A stretch of 64,000 nt of DNA from Berberis thunbergii (lineage: Eukaryota; Streptophyta; Magnoliopsida; Ranunculales; Berberidaceae), in NCBI GenBank assembly GCA_003290165.1, contig QNQO01000682.1:1-64000 (forward strand). The letters are read 5' to 3'. The notes under the pieces were generated by a model. The model saw only the letters and a list, made by a program, of their open reading frames with translations, ran no database searches and was not told where the DNA came from. Both the position numbers and the translations under genes were made by a program. This document shows, in pieces, positions 45,639 to 56,996 of the stretch (position 1 is its first letter; the number at the start of each line of letters is the position of its first letter).

Positions 45639-45905
45639 GAGAGATGGAGAGACTGAATTTGATTCAGAAGATCGATAGAGATGGAGAGAATGAAGCAGTA
45701 GCATTTTTTATTATTTGCTTACACAAACCAAAAATGAAACCGCGTCCGTGAATTTCAGTCCCGCCTTTCTTTTTTAAGTTCCCGCGCGCTCCTTTGGTTT
45801 GTAGCGTTTTCAGTTTTAATTGTCCATGAATTCAGTCAATCATAGCACTTTGGACAAAAACGCTATAAACATATGCTATAAATGAAGACTTTTTTTGTAG
45901 TGATT

Positions 45906-46784
45906 CCTAGTCCGTCCAGAAAGGCAGAGTTGGATGCAATTCTTCCCCTGTCACTGCTTTCTAAGAAGCGTCAAACTACAAGCAAAGCTACTTCCATGCT
46001 ATTGGCCCTTTTGAAGGAGGGGTTAAATGTTGCGGAACATGAGGTTGATGTGTCTGCTGGGGTGAAAGTTGTCATATCTGAGGGATAGGATATTTCGATT
46101 AAGGTTCATGTTTCCTTGCCCGACTTGGAGAATGAGTACCTGATGATGGTAAAGGCAGATGATGTGATGAAGCTGAGCTTTGAGCAGGTTGACATCTTGA
46201 ACAATCTTTTGTTGCAGGTAGGAATGGATGCCTCCACCGATGCTGGCAAGGCTCGTCCTTTTTCTCTGAAGAATTTCAAATACAATCCTTATTTGGAGTC
46301 AAAGTCCGCCCAGTCTGGAGAAAAATTGTCTGATCATCATCCCTGCGATGAAAGATCCCCTCATCGTCATCCGTACCATCCTCTTACTGGTTCTCATCCT
46401 TGAATCCCAATTAATCTTCAGAGTGATTCCCTGCCTTCCCTTCAACTGCTTCTGAATTGGTAGGTGAGAGGGAGCCAGTCGTTGTGAGTACTAAGAAAAT
46501 GATGGAGGAGGCTCCAAACACTGTGAAGATGGTGAAGGGCGGTAATGGTGTATTTGTGGGCCAAAAAGATCTTCACCCTGATGCGCGGATTAGTCTTTTT
46601 GCCCTAGATGCAATGAAAATCAACAATCAGAACTGGCATCAGGAGGTGGACGTTTCTTATGCTTCCATTAAACATATAAGTAGGTGGTACGATTGGTTGG
46701 TCAATCGTGCTCCGATGCAGAAAGGGATACACTGGGTGAGCGTCTAGACAAGGAACAAAGACATCTGATGCTGGAGATGTCATA
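45906..46784 (+). pseudogene. Antisense extra ORF of element B, part 2
   Basis: It resumes in frame after the CACTA: PSPSRKAELDAILPLSLLSK, DLENEYLMMVKADDVMKLSF, LHPDARISLFALDAMKINNQ and RLDKEQRHLMLEMS. The LHPDA and LEMS regions correspond to LDAQMSLFSPKV and LMLGMSQLS in element C. Stops at 46086 and 46400. Interrupted at 46784 by element F. Confidence 0.7.
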
Positions 46785-47324
46785 TGATGCGTCCAAAAAT
46801 CGTCCTCCTGTGAGTTTGACTGCCAAAACATATGTTAGACAACCAAGAACCACCTTTTTGTAGCCGAAGGCACTTCGATGATTAAGTCAACAACTCTGTT
46901 TGAAGAAGGAAGTAAATCTGGACAAAACTCAGTTAAATACCTTTTATAATGGTCGCGGTTAATTCTCTAGGTGACTTAAGCATGTGAATCAAAATGAAAG
47001 GAGGTGTTTCTCGCAACAGTCTCCTCCTTAATGGAGATGCATCCGTGGAGGTGTAATCCCCTCCATGACTCTTTTTTAGTGCAACGTTTCTATTCTTTAT
47101 GAGAGAACTCATGTTGGGCCTGGATTTGGGTTTTGACTTGTGCGGACACAAATTTTGGCTTTGAGTATATCTTCTTATAGTGGGCCTCCCGTGGGCTTCT
47201 GTGCTTGGTTTAACCTTCTTGGGTTTTACGAACTGACCCAATAGATGGGACACTAGATCCTCGCGATGGATGTTCTCTGCCACATGTATGGTTGCGATGA
47301 TCGATCCATTTTGATGTATCAGCA
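46785..47324 (-). repeat. 3' LTR of element F
   Basis: It starts TGATGCGTCC and ends TGATGTATCAGCA, 540 bp. It matches the right LTR in TTTTATAATGGTCG(C/T)G, GCATCC(G/A)TGGAGG and CTTGGGTTTTACGA. A TATAAAAG on the minus strand is the likely LTR promoter. Confidence 0.85.
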
Positions 47325-47332
47325 GCTACTCT

Positions 47333-47734
47333 TGATGCAGGGTTTCTAGGGTTCCTAATTTGAGTTTCTAGGGTTCCTAATTTTGCTCTCAAAGTTATTT
47401 ACTAAATAACTTATTTGTAATTTTCCAATTTAATTAGGAGTCTTTCTAGTTTCCTTTTAGGATTAAGCTTTACTTTTTCTTTTAGGAATAGACTGCTTGT
47501 TATTTTAGTATTTGATTCTAATTTTTCTTTTAGAAATAGGCTGTTTATTATTCAAATTATTTGAGCACTATAAATAGAGCTATTCCTCAATATTGTAGTA
47601 GAATTTTGATTTGCATAATTTTTAATTGACATTAGAGAAATTTCTCTATGTTTTGGGCGATTCTCTTATGTTATTTCCTGTGAATTGTCTGTTAGAGCTA
47701 GCCTACAGGATAATCGCTATTCTGCTCGGCGTCA
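47333..47734 (+). mobile_element. Solo LTR inserted at the purine tract of element F
   Basis: It starts TGATGCAGGG and ends TCGGCGTCA, 402 bp, with ACTCT before it and ACTCC after it as a 5-bp duplication with one change. It holds a TATA box (CTATAAATAGAG, about 47570) on the plus strand. The sequence is unlike the Tat LTRs, and no internal region or partner LTR is in the window. Removing it restores the F purine tract next to the F LTR. Confidence 0.7.
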
Positions 47735-47954
47735 ACTCCTCCCTTTGTTAATGGGTATGCTGATGTGGCCTCTAACTTCATGACGGTTTATCTTTCAGTT
47801 CCATCATTGCTTTGTATTTAATGTTGCCTGTAACTTTTTGCAGGTCGGTGTCTCGATTTTTTTCTTCTCCATTCATTTTTAAGCACATTTTTGGAATTTC
47901 ACGCAGCCATCATATCTCGCACGCTATCCCATGAACAGTCCCTTCATTATTTGG

Positions 47955-47964
47955 CTATATAAAA
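47955..47964 (+). promoter_or_regulatory. TATA box for the antisense ORF of element F
   Basis: GGCTATATAAAAAGGGG lies about 110 bp before the start of the antisense ORF and outside the LTR, the same layout as in element B. Confidence 0.6.
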
Positions 47965-48068
47965 AGGGGACGTGACAAGTTTGTTTTCCCTCTTTACGCT
48001 ATCTTTGAAATTAGGATTTGTTTCTTCCTTTGCCTTTTTCGTTCTTTGTGTTCTTATATTCCTTAATG

Positions 48069-49589
48069 ATGTTTGTTGGTGATAAATTAAGCGGTAAGTC
48101 GCTAGCTATTTGTGAGGCTCATTTTCACCCTAGAAAGCTTCTCAGGTGACACTGGACAACCTTCGTTCTGATTGCAATCTGCCGCCAGACCTCGAGATTA
48201 TCTTGCCTAGACAGAACGATAGTCCTTGTAATCCAAGGTATGAGTACATCACATTGTGGACTTCTTCTGGCCATCAGTTTCTAGTTCTAGAGCTCTTTTG
48301 GGAGTATATGGACTTTTTGGGTATTCTTCCTGCTCAAATGGATCCTAATGGTTGAAAAGTAATGGTTTATTTTTACGCGAAGGCTATTTTATTTGGCATT
48401 CCTTTGACTATGAGTGTTTTGCATTCGGTGGTTGGTCTCATGATGACCAAGGAAATTTTCCTCATTCGTTCTCCTATTAGCTTCGAGAAGCTTAACGATG
48501 ACATCCGTGATTGGTCAAGGTCTTGGTTTTACGCTTTTGTTAACTCTGGCTACTTCCAACTGCTAGGTCATCTGATTTTTTGATCATTCTAAGTTTCCAA
48601 CAAACGGAAGAATCTTCAGTTAACTGTGGAGGAGCAGAGGATCAGTGACCAATTGTTGAAGCTTCCCCGGTTTCCTGTGAGGCATTTTTTCTAAGGACAT
48701 CCTAGATCGTAGTGGTTTGTACACTATGAACGAAGCGGAGTGGGTCTTGCTTACTGAATCTTGTGTTGAGGATATTGCTACTCGTGCTGGCATTAGTGGT
48801 GCTGGCATTGATTGGGAAGTGAGTTCAAATAGGCGCATTACGAATCTCATTGCTCCAATTAATGTCGTAGTTTCGACTTCCAGAAAAAAGTAAGCTTGCG
48901 AGGCCCATTAGTCCATTGAGGCGATTGTTGGTAGATCTTGATCATATTTCAATAAAGAAATGACTTTCTACTCGTGGTTCTGCTAGGAGTGCATCCCATT
49001 AGACTCCGAGTCAGGATGTTAGGGAAGCTATATCTCTCGTCCAAGTCATGCCTGCGAAGATGTCGTAAAAGAGAATCAAGTATTTCTTGAAGAGGATGAG
49101 GAGATGAGGCGGTGTTGGAGAGGAGCGAGAAAGAGATTACTCGTCCGTTGAATGATAATGAAAATAGACTTTTTTCTGCCTATGGTGTTTTGGATGTTGC
49201 TGAATTGTCTAAATATGATATTCAAACTATTGATGATAAAATGATTTAGTTGGTAGTAGAGCAATCAAAGAGGTTGTTGGTGGTGGTCAGGGTTTCAAGG
49301 TTCACTCTCCTTCTCCTTCTATTGACGTCAGTGATGCAACCATATTCTCAGTTTCTTCTCCAGCCCGTCTGGACTCTCATGCTCCCGCTGCTACTACTAG
49401 TCACGTTCCTGCTATGGTTGTTCCTCGTCGGGAGGGTAAAAGCAATTTTTCCATTGTCACTACTGTTCCTTCTGCCCTTTCGACTGTTGGGGTGGTTCCT
49501 TGGTACTTCCGAATCCTCGTGTTCTCCATCCACGAGTTAGCTGGACTGAGCCAAGCCCAAAAGATATTCATATCAAATTGGATGGCAAG
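48069..49589 (+). pseudogene. Antisense extra ORF of element F, part 1
   Basis: Blocks in changing frames include YEYITLWTSSGHQFLVLELF, MDFLGILPAQMDPNG (like FGIPPAQLIPNE in B), FEKLNDDIRDWSRSWFYAF, YTMNEAEWVLLTESCVEDIA and WEVSSNRRITNLI (like element A). The Pro/Ser-rich part follows. Several stops. The insertion of C at 49589 splits it. Confidence 0.7.
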
Positions 49590-50250
49590 TGATGCAGTCA
49601 ATTTTCACTCCCTGTTGACTGCAAAATGAACGCACGTGAGCCACGGACCACCGTTGTGGTGACCGATGACATTCCAATGCTAAAGTCAGACAAGGAACTG
49701 AGGAAAATTGAATGTTGTAAACAGGGAATTTGTAGCGTACCTTAGCTTACCAACCTCATGTCTTATTTATAGTGTTGGAGTCTTGATTCGACTAGGCCAT
49801 CAGTGTCATAGTTTATGGAAGGAGATCTTCATGGATATCCTTTTCTAAATAAGAGTTGTACTGTGAAGGGAAGTTTCTCTGTTAGACTTGTGCTTCTAGA
49901 AACGCAGGAGATAGTTTCCATCGGAATGTTCTCTATAGATGGAAGTTTCCATATACGACGTATATTCTAGTACTTGCTTCCTAGTTGGAAACAAGGTGTT
50001 GCTTGTTTGCTTGTCCAAAACTGATCCCCGAGATACTTGCCTTAATAGGTTTTACGAGTATTGGGGATGGTTGTAAGATGTGTGGGCTTAGCAGGCTGGA
50101 GTATTTTGGGTTTGTCTGGCGGACTGCGTTGTGTGGGCTTGAAACTGTCGGGGTCGAATCATTGTTAGGCTGACGCTTGGGTTTTTTATTCCTTGAGATC
50201 ATCATGACACTTGTACGGTATAGAAGAAAAGAGTTTTCGATGTTTCATTA
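49590..50250 (-). repeat. 3' LTR of element C
   Basis: 661 bp, paired with 53936-54405 (shared TCGACTAGGCCATC, GATCCCCGAGATACTTGCC, GTCTGGCGGACTGCG). Related to the B LTR (GTGGTG(A/G)CCGATG, GCTAAAGTCAGACAAGG). Confidence 0.85.
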
Positions 50251-50508
50251 GTTGCTCCTTTCGAGTTAGTGGACCATCGTATCAATTCAGTAAGTCACTT
50301 CTTGAAAAGATACATTGTTCATGATGATTGAATATGAACCGTTACTTGAGCAGTGCCCTTTATTAATTAAACGTGCATCGACTCAGTGGAGAAAAGGCGA
50401 AAACCAATCCCTATCTAGATCTCCCTTTCTGCAGAGATTGACTCTTCCATTTCTTTGTTTTTAGAGTCTCTGTTATGTTCAACTTTTGATTGAAAGTTTA
50501 TTCACCTC

Positions 50509-52924
50509 ATGGCTCGCCAAAATCACCTTGAAGATGAGCTTCTTGCAAAGCGCCTCCAGTTCTTTGAAGATGGGTCGGCATTTGAATCGAGCCTTGTCGA
50601 GATTAAAAAGACATTCGGGGTCCCTGAAGACATATCACTTTATGCTCTGAATGAATGATCAGATGCCAATGTTTCCTCATGAAGGATTTGTCTATTTGCA
50701 CCGCGACATGCTTCAAACTAGAGTTTGTTCTCCTATGTTTGATCAAATATGGGGCTTTCTGGAACTTTTTGAAATCCCTTCTGCCCAGGATTATCCTTCT
50801 CATATTGATCAAGGCGAAAGATGTTGGCATCCTCATGACTCAGAGGGTTATCTAGTTGTTGACTTTCCCTCGACTAAACGATCATGCCGTTTGTAAGATG
50901 ATGTCATCAGCTTGCTTCAGGAAATTGCCGGATGACTTTAAATTCTGGCATAAATTCTGCTTCTTGGCTACTTCGAATTCGAAGTACTTCAAGTTCAAGG
51001 GTTGTCCGCTTGAGCGAGAGTTCAAACCACTTCATAAGTAGAGTTTAACCCTTTGACTCTATTGTGTTGATTGTATGTTAATCGTCGCGTGTGTTGTTTT
51101 GTAGGGAGATTCCCTACTACTCTTTTTTCGGGGGAGAAAGTCACTATGAAGGCATTCCGTGACATGCCTTGGATGAGTACGGAGGATGTTATCTGTCCTA
51201 CCAACTTCAGTAGCAGTGGATTGTGGGCCAACCGGCACGTCGCTCACACTCTCTATAGAGCGTCGAAGGTTAAGTCTGAAGGTGGAGCCCCTTCCAAGAA
51301 AAAGAAAGCCTCCAAAGTTAACGCTCATGTCCTGCTCGACATAAGGGGTTTCTTAGACACTTGCCTCATTCATAAGCTCGAAGAGGTCTCGCACTGGGGT
51401 CGAGCCGGCTCCCAAACAACTTGCTCTAATGGGGGGAGGAGCATGGTCCTGGCCGGTCCGCTGGGGGGAGGTTGTAGTATCTAGCTGGGAAAATGACCAC
51501 ATGTAATTAGCAAGGGTTGATGATGTGTCACAATTGAGTACTAAGCAGACTGAGGCTTTGAGTCAGAAGCTAATGTTGGCTACTGTGGTGGCTTCTGCTA
51601 ATGCCGACCAATCCAGTCCTGTTTTACTGGAAGGTTCTGATGAGGATTTGCTTGTAGTCCTGGAGCTTAATCGTCCTACGGGTAGATCGTCTAACAGTAG
51701 TCGTTGCAATGAGGGTCGTCTCTCTTGTAGTCTGCATTCCCCCCTATCTCACTCCAGATATATCAAGGTAATGGAAGGTTCGTCAAATAATTCGCTTCCT
51801 TCTCTTCCTTCAGATTTAATTGAGCCGGCTCGCAAGAAATGGCCAGTTGTTGGCGACAATGGGAAGGTTGTGGATGAGGGCCTAGGTGTGGTGGAGACTA
51901 CGAAGGGTGGTGCTGGCGTGATCCCACATCCAAGAGAGTTTCATCTTGATGCGCAGATGAGCTTGTTTTCTCCAAAGGTGGTGAAAATGAGCAAACGTTA
52001 TAGCTAGCTGACGAACTGCGCTCCGAAGCCTGAGGAAGATGTGCTTGAGAAGCGCATAGATAAGGGGTTGAAACACCTTATGTTGGGGATGTCCCAACTG
52101 AGCTAGGTGGTCGTCACTAGGACGGAAGTTGAGGCAGCTTGTGAGAGGGTATACACCATGGAGCGTGTCTTCTTGACTATGCGGAAGTCATATTCTAATG
52201 CACTTTTCGATATTGAGTTGTTGGGAAAGCAGATTGAGGAGAGAAGGCTGGAACAGTCAGCCGTTGGTGCCGAGACTCAAAGGGTTTGTTTGAAAGCCCT
52301 TGAGTCTAATTTAACAGAGGCGGTGTTCGCAAGATACAAACCTAGACTAGAGCTAAACTTGGTCCACTGTGATCTGGAAGTTGAGGCTGAGGTGCACTCT
52401 GAATTGAAGTCTCTTTTTTAGGATAATACAATAAAGGAATTTGAGTGGGTTGCCAAAAGAAAACAGTTAGAAATCGATGTAGAATTCAATGCTCAGGAAG
52501 TAAGGAAAGTTGGGGACCAACTTTTCCTAGAGCAACATGAACTTAGCATAGTTAAGAGTAGCCTGATTACTGAACAGTCTTAGGTTGATAAGCTAACAGG
52601 CAAGCTAGAGATGTTGGAACGTGAACTTGCTGAAGCAAAGTGGCGCAAGGAAGGGCTTCTCAATACGATAGGCAAGTGTGAATTTTGCCGGGTCATGCAA
52701 GGGAGGTTAGAACTGTTGGTTCTAATCAAGGAAAAGCATCCAAAATGGGATCTTGCTTAATACAAGATGTCTTATGCAGACTTCGGAATGGTCCTTGATT
52801 CATCAGAGAAAGAGGGTGATCCGGATCACAACGTTCTGGCTGAGGTACGCACGGACGCAACTTCTACTTCTTCTCCTGCTAGGCTTAGTTCCCAGTATTT
52901 GTACCTCCTCCTGATGATAAGTAA
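50509..52924 (+). pseudogene. Antisense extra ORF of element C
   Basis: It begins MARQNHLEDELLAKRLQFFE, like B. After several stops it reads GAPSKKKKASKVNAHVLLD (51286-51345), LDAQMSLFSPKVVKMSKRYS, then a long coiled-coil-like stretch EVEAACERVYTMERVFLTMR (52122-52181) to ELAEAKWRKEGLL. The end is PPPDDK at 52922. Part order is the same as in B, and a coiled-coil C-terminal half suggests a structural or DNA/RNA-binding protein, but the function is unknown. Broken by at least five stops. Confidence 0.7.
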
Positions 52925-53504
52925 ATTTTGTACATTTGTACTTTTTGTTTGAACTACTAATGAAAACAAGTTTTTTCGAGTATGTTGTGTACTCGTTTTC
53001 TGTTCGATCTCCCTATTGTGCGCTTTCCATGTTTCCTTATTGTTTTACTTTAACATGGGTTTAGTTAGGTTAGCAGGAAGCCGAGTGGTCTGTTTGCTGT
53101 TGAGAGTTCGACCATTTATGTCGCAAATAATTTTGACCTTTTCTTTTGTGAGGTTTCACAATTGCTATCACGTGGTTATGCTCAATAGTAGACGCTTTGC
53201 AGATGGTTTGGCAGAGGGTTATGCTACCCAAGCCATAGCTCATCCTTGTAGTAAGCCATTGGAGACTTAAGTTGCGTATCTGACCACCGGTTGCGGTTGT
53301 TGGCATGAGTGAACTGTTGCAGACAAGCATATGCATTGCATTTTAATAAGAGCGCTAGGCCCCAGTCAGGTTTCGTAAGCTCAGACTGGCATCCCATGTA
53401 GCATTTGTCCGCGTGCTAGAGGATTAATTTTTTAGTCAGCTCAAGTGGCCATTTCAGATAATGGAATGTTAGCATGTGTGAGCTTAAAGACGCTGTTTGT
53501 GTTG
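52925..53504. other. Spacer of element C between antisense ORF and array
   Basis: Begins with ATGAAAACAAG-type sequence also seen after the B ORF (ATGAAAAGAAA, 59952). No coding seen. Confidence 0.5.
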
Positions 53505-53930
53505 TAATCGTATCCGTAGTGGTCCCGTGGCAAGCCATTGACATCAATCGGGGTTGATTGGGCTCCCACCTTCCAAACCATTTACACCCGCTTGGAGCAA
53601 TCTATTATTTGGGATGAGAGAAATGGCGATCATGGTCTGTTAGAAAGCAGTGATCTCATAGCGAGCTGACTAGACTCCCACCTTCCAAACCATATACACC
53701 CGCGAAACGGGCTACAAGTTTGGGATGAGAAAATTCTGGGACCATGGTTTGTGGAAGAGCAGTAGTCCCGTGGCAAGTCGTCGGTATTAGTTGGATCTGA
53801 CTAGGCTTCTTCCTTCCAAATCATCTACACCCATGCGCACTGAGATACGAATTTAGGAGTTTTCGGTGACCATGGTCTGTTGAAGAACAATGGTTCCATG
53901 GAAAGCCATCGACATCAGTCGGGACTGACT
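53505..53930. repeat. Tandem array of element C, unit about 110-130 bp
   Basis: Between three and four units. Each has GTCCCGTGGCAAGCC, CATCAGTCGG(G/A)NTGA, CACCTTCCAAACCAT and TACACCCGCG(A/C)-like blocks. CTTCCAAA(C/T)CAT recurs at about 53570, 53682 and 53813. Confidence 0.85.
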
Positions 53931-53935
53931 AGTGA

Positions 53936-54405
53936 ACCTGGTTCGACTAGGCCATCGATGGCATAGTTTAGGGAAGTAGATCTTCATGGAGGTCCTTCTC
54001 TAATTAGGAGTTGTACTGTGAAGGGAATTTCCCTATTAGACTTATGTTTCTAGATACGCGAGAGATAATTCCCAATCAGAGTGTTGTCTATAGATGGAAG
54101 TTTTCATGTACGATGTATAATCTGGTACTTTCTTCCTAGTTTGAAACAAGGTGTTGCTGGCTTGCCTATTCGAAGCTGATCCCCGAGATACTTGCCTTAA
54201 TAGATCTTACGGGTATTAGGTATGGTTGTGAGACGTGAGGGCATATCAGACTGTAGTAATTTGGGTCCGTCTGGCGGACTGCGCTGTGCTAGCTTGAAAT
54301 CGCTTGGGCCAGATCAGTGTTGGGAAGACGCTTGGGCCTGTTATTCCTTGATATCATCACGACACATGTACGGTGTAGAAGAGAGGACGTTTCAATGTTT
54401 CATCA
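53936..54405 (-). repeat. 5' LTR of element C, truncated
   Basis: It lacks the first roughly 195 bp of its partner and is fused to the tandem array. Confidence 0.85.
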
Positions 54406-54410
54406 GCAAG

Positions 54411-55212
54411 TTTTGATGGTTGACTTAGCTTGACTTGCAAGATGGTGCGCATAGGTTGATAAATGAATGGCATAAAAGATCAGTGGAAAGACCTTCAATG
54501 CCCATATTGAATCCATGTGATCACCTTGATTTTGGTCTTGAACAGATAATGGACGGGATGAATCATCTCACCTTTGCAGAGGTAATGGGCTCAGTCTATC
54601 GAGCCGGTCGTGATTAGATGGTTTCTTTGGAGAGAAAGTTGGCAGCACTACTGCTTGTGTTTTCTCACATTCTTTCCCAATTCGACGTGTTGATAGCGCA
54701 ATGCGCAGAGTCGAAAAAAACTGCCAAGGATGCTCAGATTTTGTTGATTGAGGCGGAAAGTATGCGAAATAAATTAGCTGCTAAGCTTGAACAATATGTT
54801 ATTTGCGATATCCTTGAAAGACGGGAGGAATAGTTAACGGTTGCGCTCAACGAGGTCAAGGCAGATTATTCCGTTATGCTTACCACTGCTGAGGGATGGA
54901 TTTCCGCGATACCCTACTGCTAAGGACATGTTTCGCATTGTCGAAGCCGAAGATTGGAAGCGAGTTGTTGATGGATGGGTTGAGCTTCTTGAATATATCA
55001 AGGGGCTCGGCACGAATTTGTCCAAGTACCACCACTTGGTTGATCAAGCTTTCAAAGATGATGACGGTGAAAAAGCTGCCCCAGTGGTTGAAGAGCCATT
55101 GTTTCCTCCCCTTTCTGAAGAGAGACCTCCATCCTCTCCCGTAGATGATATAACTGATGATCCTGTAGTTGCTTCCATTTCTTCTCTTACTCCATATTCT
55201 TCGTGGATGTAA
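54411..55212 (+). pseudogene. Antisense extra ORF of element F, part 2
   Basis: DHLDFGLEQIMDGMNHLTFA and LLLVFSHILSQFDVLIAQCA match element A (LDHGLKQIMEEMNHLTYA, ALVFSHVLRQFDVVKA). RVVDGWVELLEYIKGLGTNL and a Pro/Ser-rich tail (PPLSEERPPSSPVDD) follow to the stop at 55210. Stops at 54615, 54831 and 54919. Confidence 0.7.
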
Positions 55213-55429
55213 CAAAATAATATTGTTAATGAACAAAACTTCGTTTTTTGGTATTCACGTGTTCTGTAGTTTATCTTGTTGACTCATTGTGCATTGTTTG
55301 TTGCATTTTAATCCAGTTGTAGTCATATTGCGTTTACTTCGAATTCCTTTATGGCTACTTTGGCTCATTAATTGTCTAGAGATGGGTCGACTTTATCCTT
55401 TTTGTTGCGCTGAAGTTTGAGCGAAAAGT

Positions 55430-56215
55430 TGACTTTTCGTCTCGACTTTTTCCTTGTTGATTCGGTTGATTCGTAGGTCCTTGAATCATGTCAGTTTGTT
55501 CCTTCAATTTGACTTCGTTGATTCGACGTATCAGTCGATTCAAAGTTTTTTGTGTTAAGTTGACTCGTTCGTTCAATTTTTACTTCGTTAACTCGACGCG
55601 TTAGTTGACTCAAATTTTACTGTGTTAAGTTGACTTGTTAGTCCAACTTTTATTTCGTTGGCTCGATGTCTAGTCAACTCAAAATTTATTGTGTCAAGTT
55701 GACTCATTTGCCCAACTTTTACTTCATTGGTTTGATGTCTTAGTCACTCAAAGTTTACCATGCTAAGTTGTTCGATGTCTCAGTCGACTCTAAGTTTACT
55801 ATGCTAAGTTGTTCGACGTCTCAGTTGACTCTAAGTTTACTATGCTAAGTTGATTCGTTTGTCCAACTTTTACTTCGTTAGCTCTAAGTTTACTATGTTA
55901 AGTTGACTTGTTTGTCCAACTTTTACTTTGTTGGCTCGATGTCTCAGTCGACTCGAAGTTTACTGTGTTAAGTTGACTTAATCGTCCAACTTTTACTTCG
56001 TTGACTCGACGTCCCAGTCGACTCAAAGTTTATTGTGTTAAGTTGACTTGTTCATCCAACTTTTACTTCGTTTGCTTGACGTCTCAATCAACTCAAAGTT
56101 TACTGTGTTAATTCGACTTGTTTGTCCAACTTTTACTTCGTTGGCTCGACGTCTCAGTCGACTCGAAGTTTTCTGTGTTAAGTGGACTTGTTCGTCCAAC
56201 TTTTACTTTGTGGTT
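55430..56215. repeat. Tandem array of element F, unit about 70 bp
   Basis: About ten units, each holding AAGTTGACTTGTTCGTCCAA, CTTTTACTTCGTTGGCTCGA, CGTCTCAGTCGACTC and AAAGTTTACTGTGTT in that order. Two or three units near 55745-55860 are shortened to about 40-45 bp. The array sits between the antisense ORF and the pol/gag side. Confidence 0.9.
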
Positions 56216-56434
56216 GATCGAACCACAAGTTTTTATTATACATATCTAACTTGTGTTCTGATTTCTTATTGCTAGGTATGTCGATTGTTTTGTATGGCTA
56301 ATTCGTCCACGCATAAAATAGGGATTCCGAATTTCTAATTTTATTGATATTCCCTTTCAAATGCTCTGACCAGCCCTAACTGTTGAAGCATTTATGCTGG
56401 GTCAAAGGGCGATTTGTTTAGTCTTTTTTTGCTT

Positions 56435-56805
56435 GGTCAATGTCGATCCTCATATTAAAGATTGATGTTTTTGTTGCTTTGTCTTCCTTTACTTGGTTGA
56501 TGTCAATCCTCGTATTAAATATTGATGTTTTTGTTGATTTTTTTTCCTTTGTTTGGTTGATGTCAATCGTCGTATTAAATATTCATGTTTTTGGTTGTTT
56601 AGTCTCGTACGCCTTTATTCGCCGTATTTGCTATGGGTTGTGTTTTACTCATTCGTCGTATATGTTATCGTGGCTAACAGACTCAGGGTGCTTTTTGATC
56701 TCTTGGCTAAGTAGTGTTGATTTGTCCGATCATGCTCACATCAGCACCAAATTGTCCAATCATGCTCACATCAGCACCAAACTGTCCAGTCATGCTTATG
56801 TTAGC
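56435..56805. repeat. Two further short arrays of element F
   Basis: A unit of about 63 bp with GTCAATCCTCGTATTAAA and TTGATGTTTTTGTTG occurs three times at 56440-56600. A 30-bp unit with CATGCTCACATCAGCACC occurs three times at 56728-56805. Both are unrelated to the 70-bp array. A plus-strand ORF over them (56440-56838) is repeat-made. Confidence 0.8.
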
Positions 56806-56996
56806 TCCGTGTTTGGTGTCAACTTTCGATTTTGGTAGAGTTTGTTGCTATCCATTTTGTCGTTAATGATTCGGGTCGAGCTTGCATCCGTCCATAGGGT
56901 CCTTGAATCGTGTTAGTTGATTGGTTCAAGCTTCTCCATGTTCTATGCATTTTTATATAAATTAGCTCGAGTGGGAGGTAAAAACTGTTGGGTTGA

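Larger units (their letters stand above)
28591..45902. mobile_element. 17.3-kb gene-capturing CACTA transposon (Pack-CACTA)
   Basis: The left end CACTACAAGAAAAA (28591) and right end CTTTTTTTGTAGTG (to 45902) are inverted repeats of the En/Spm CACTA superfamily. They are flanked by a 3-bp duplication ATT (28588-28590 and 45903-45905). The host ORF reads on in frame across the empty site (LPNVKI then PSPSRKAEL). Palindromic subterminal repeats sit near the ends. No TNPA- or TNPD-like gene is visible. The interior is filled with spliced fragments of unrelated plant genes, all on the minus strand, and with a second, truncated CACTA element. Confidence 0.9.
49590..54405 (-). mobile_element. Tat-type element 'C', inserted in the antisense ORF of F, gag-pol deleted
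   Basis: The left LTR (49590-50250) starts TGATGCAGTC. The right LTR (about 53936-54405) is truncated at its left end and ends TTTCATCA. A perfect GCAAG duplication flanks the element (49585-49589 and 54406-54410). Only the antisense ORF (50509-52924) and a tandem array (53505-53930) remain between. The array runs directly into the truncated LTR, so one deletion removed pol, gag, the primer site and about 195 bp of LTR. Confidence 0.85.

Noticed and set aside
56440..56838. 132-aa plus-strand ORF in element F
   Set aside because: It consists of a threefold repeated peptide made by the 63-bp tandem units.
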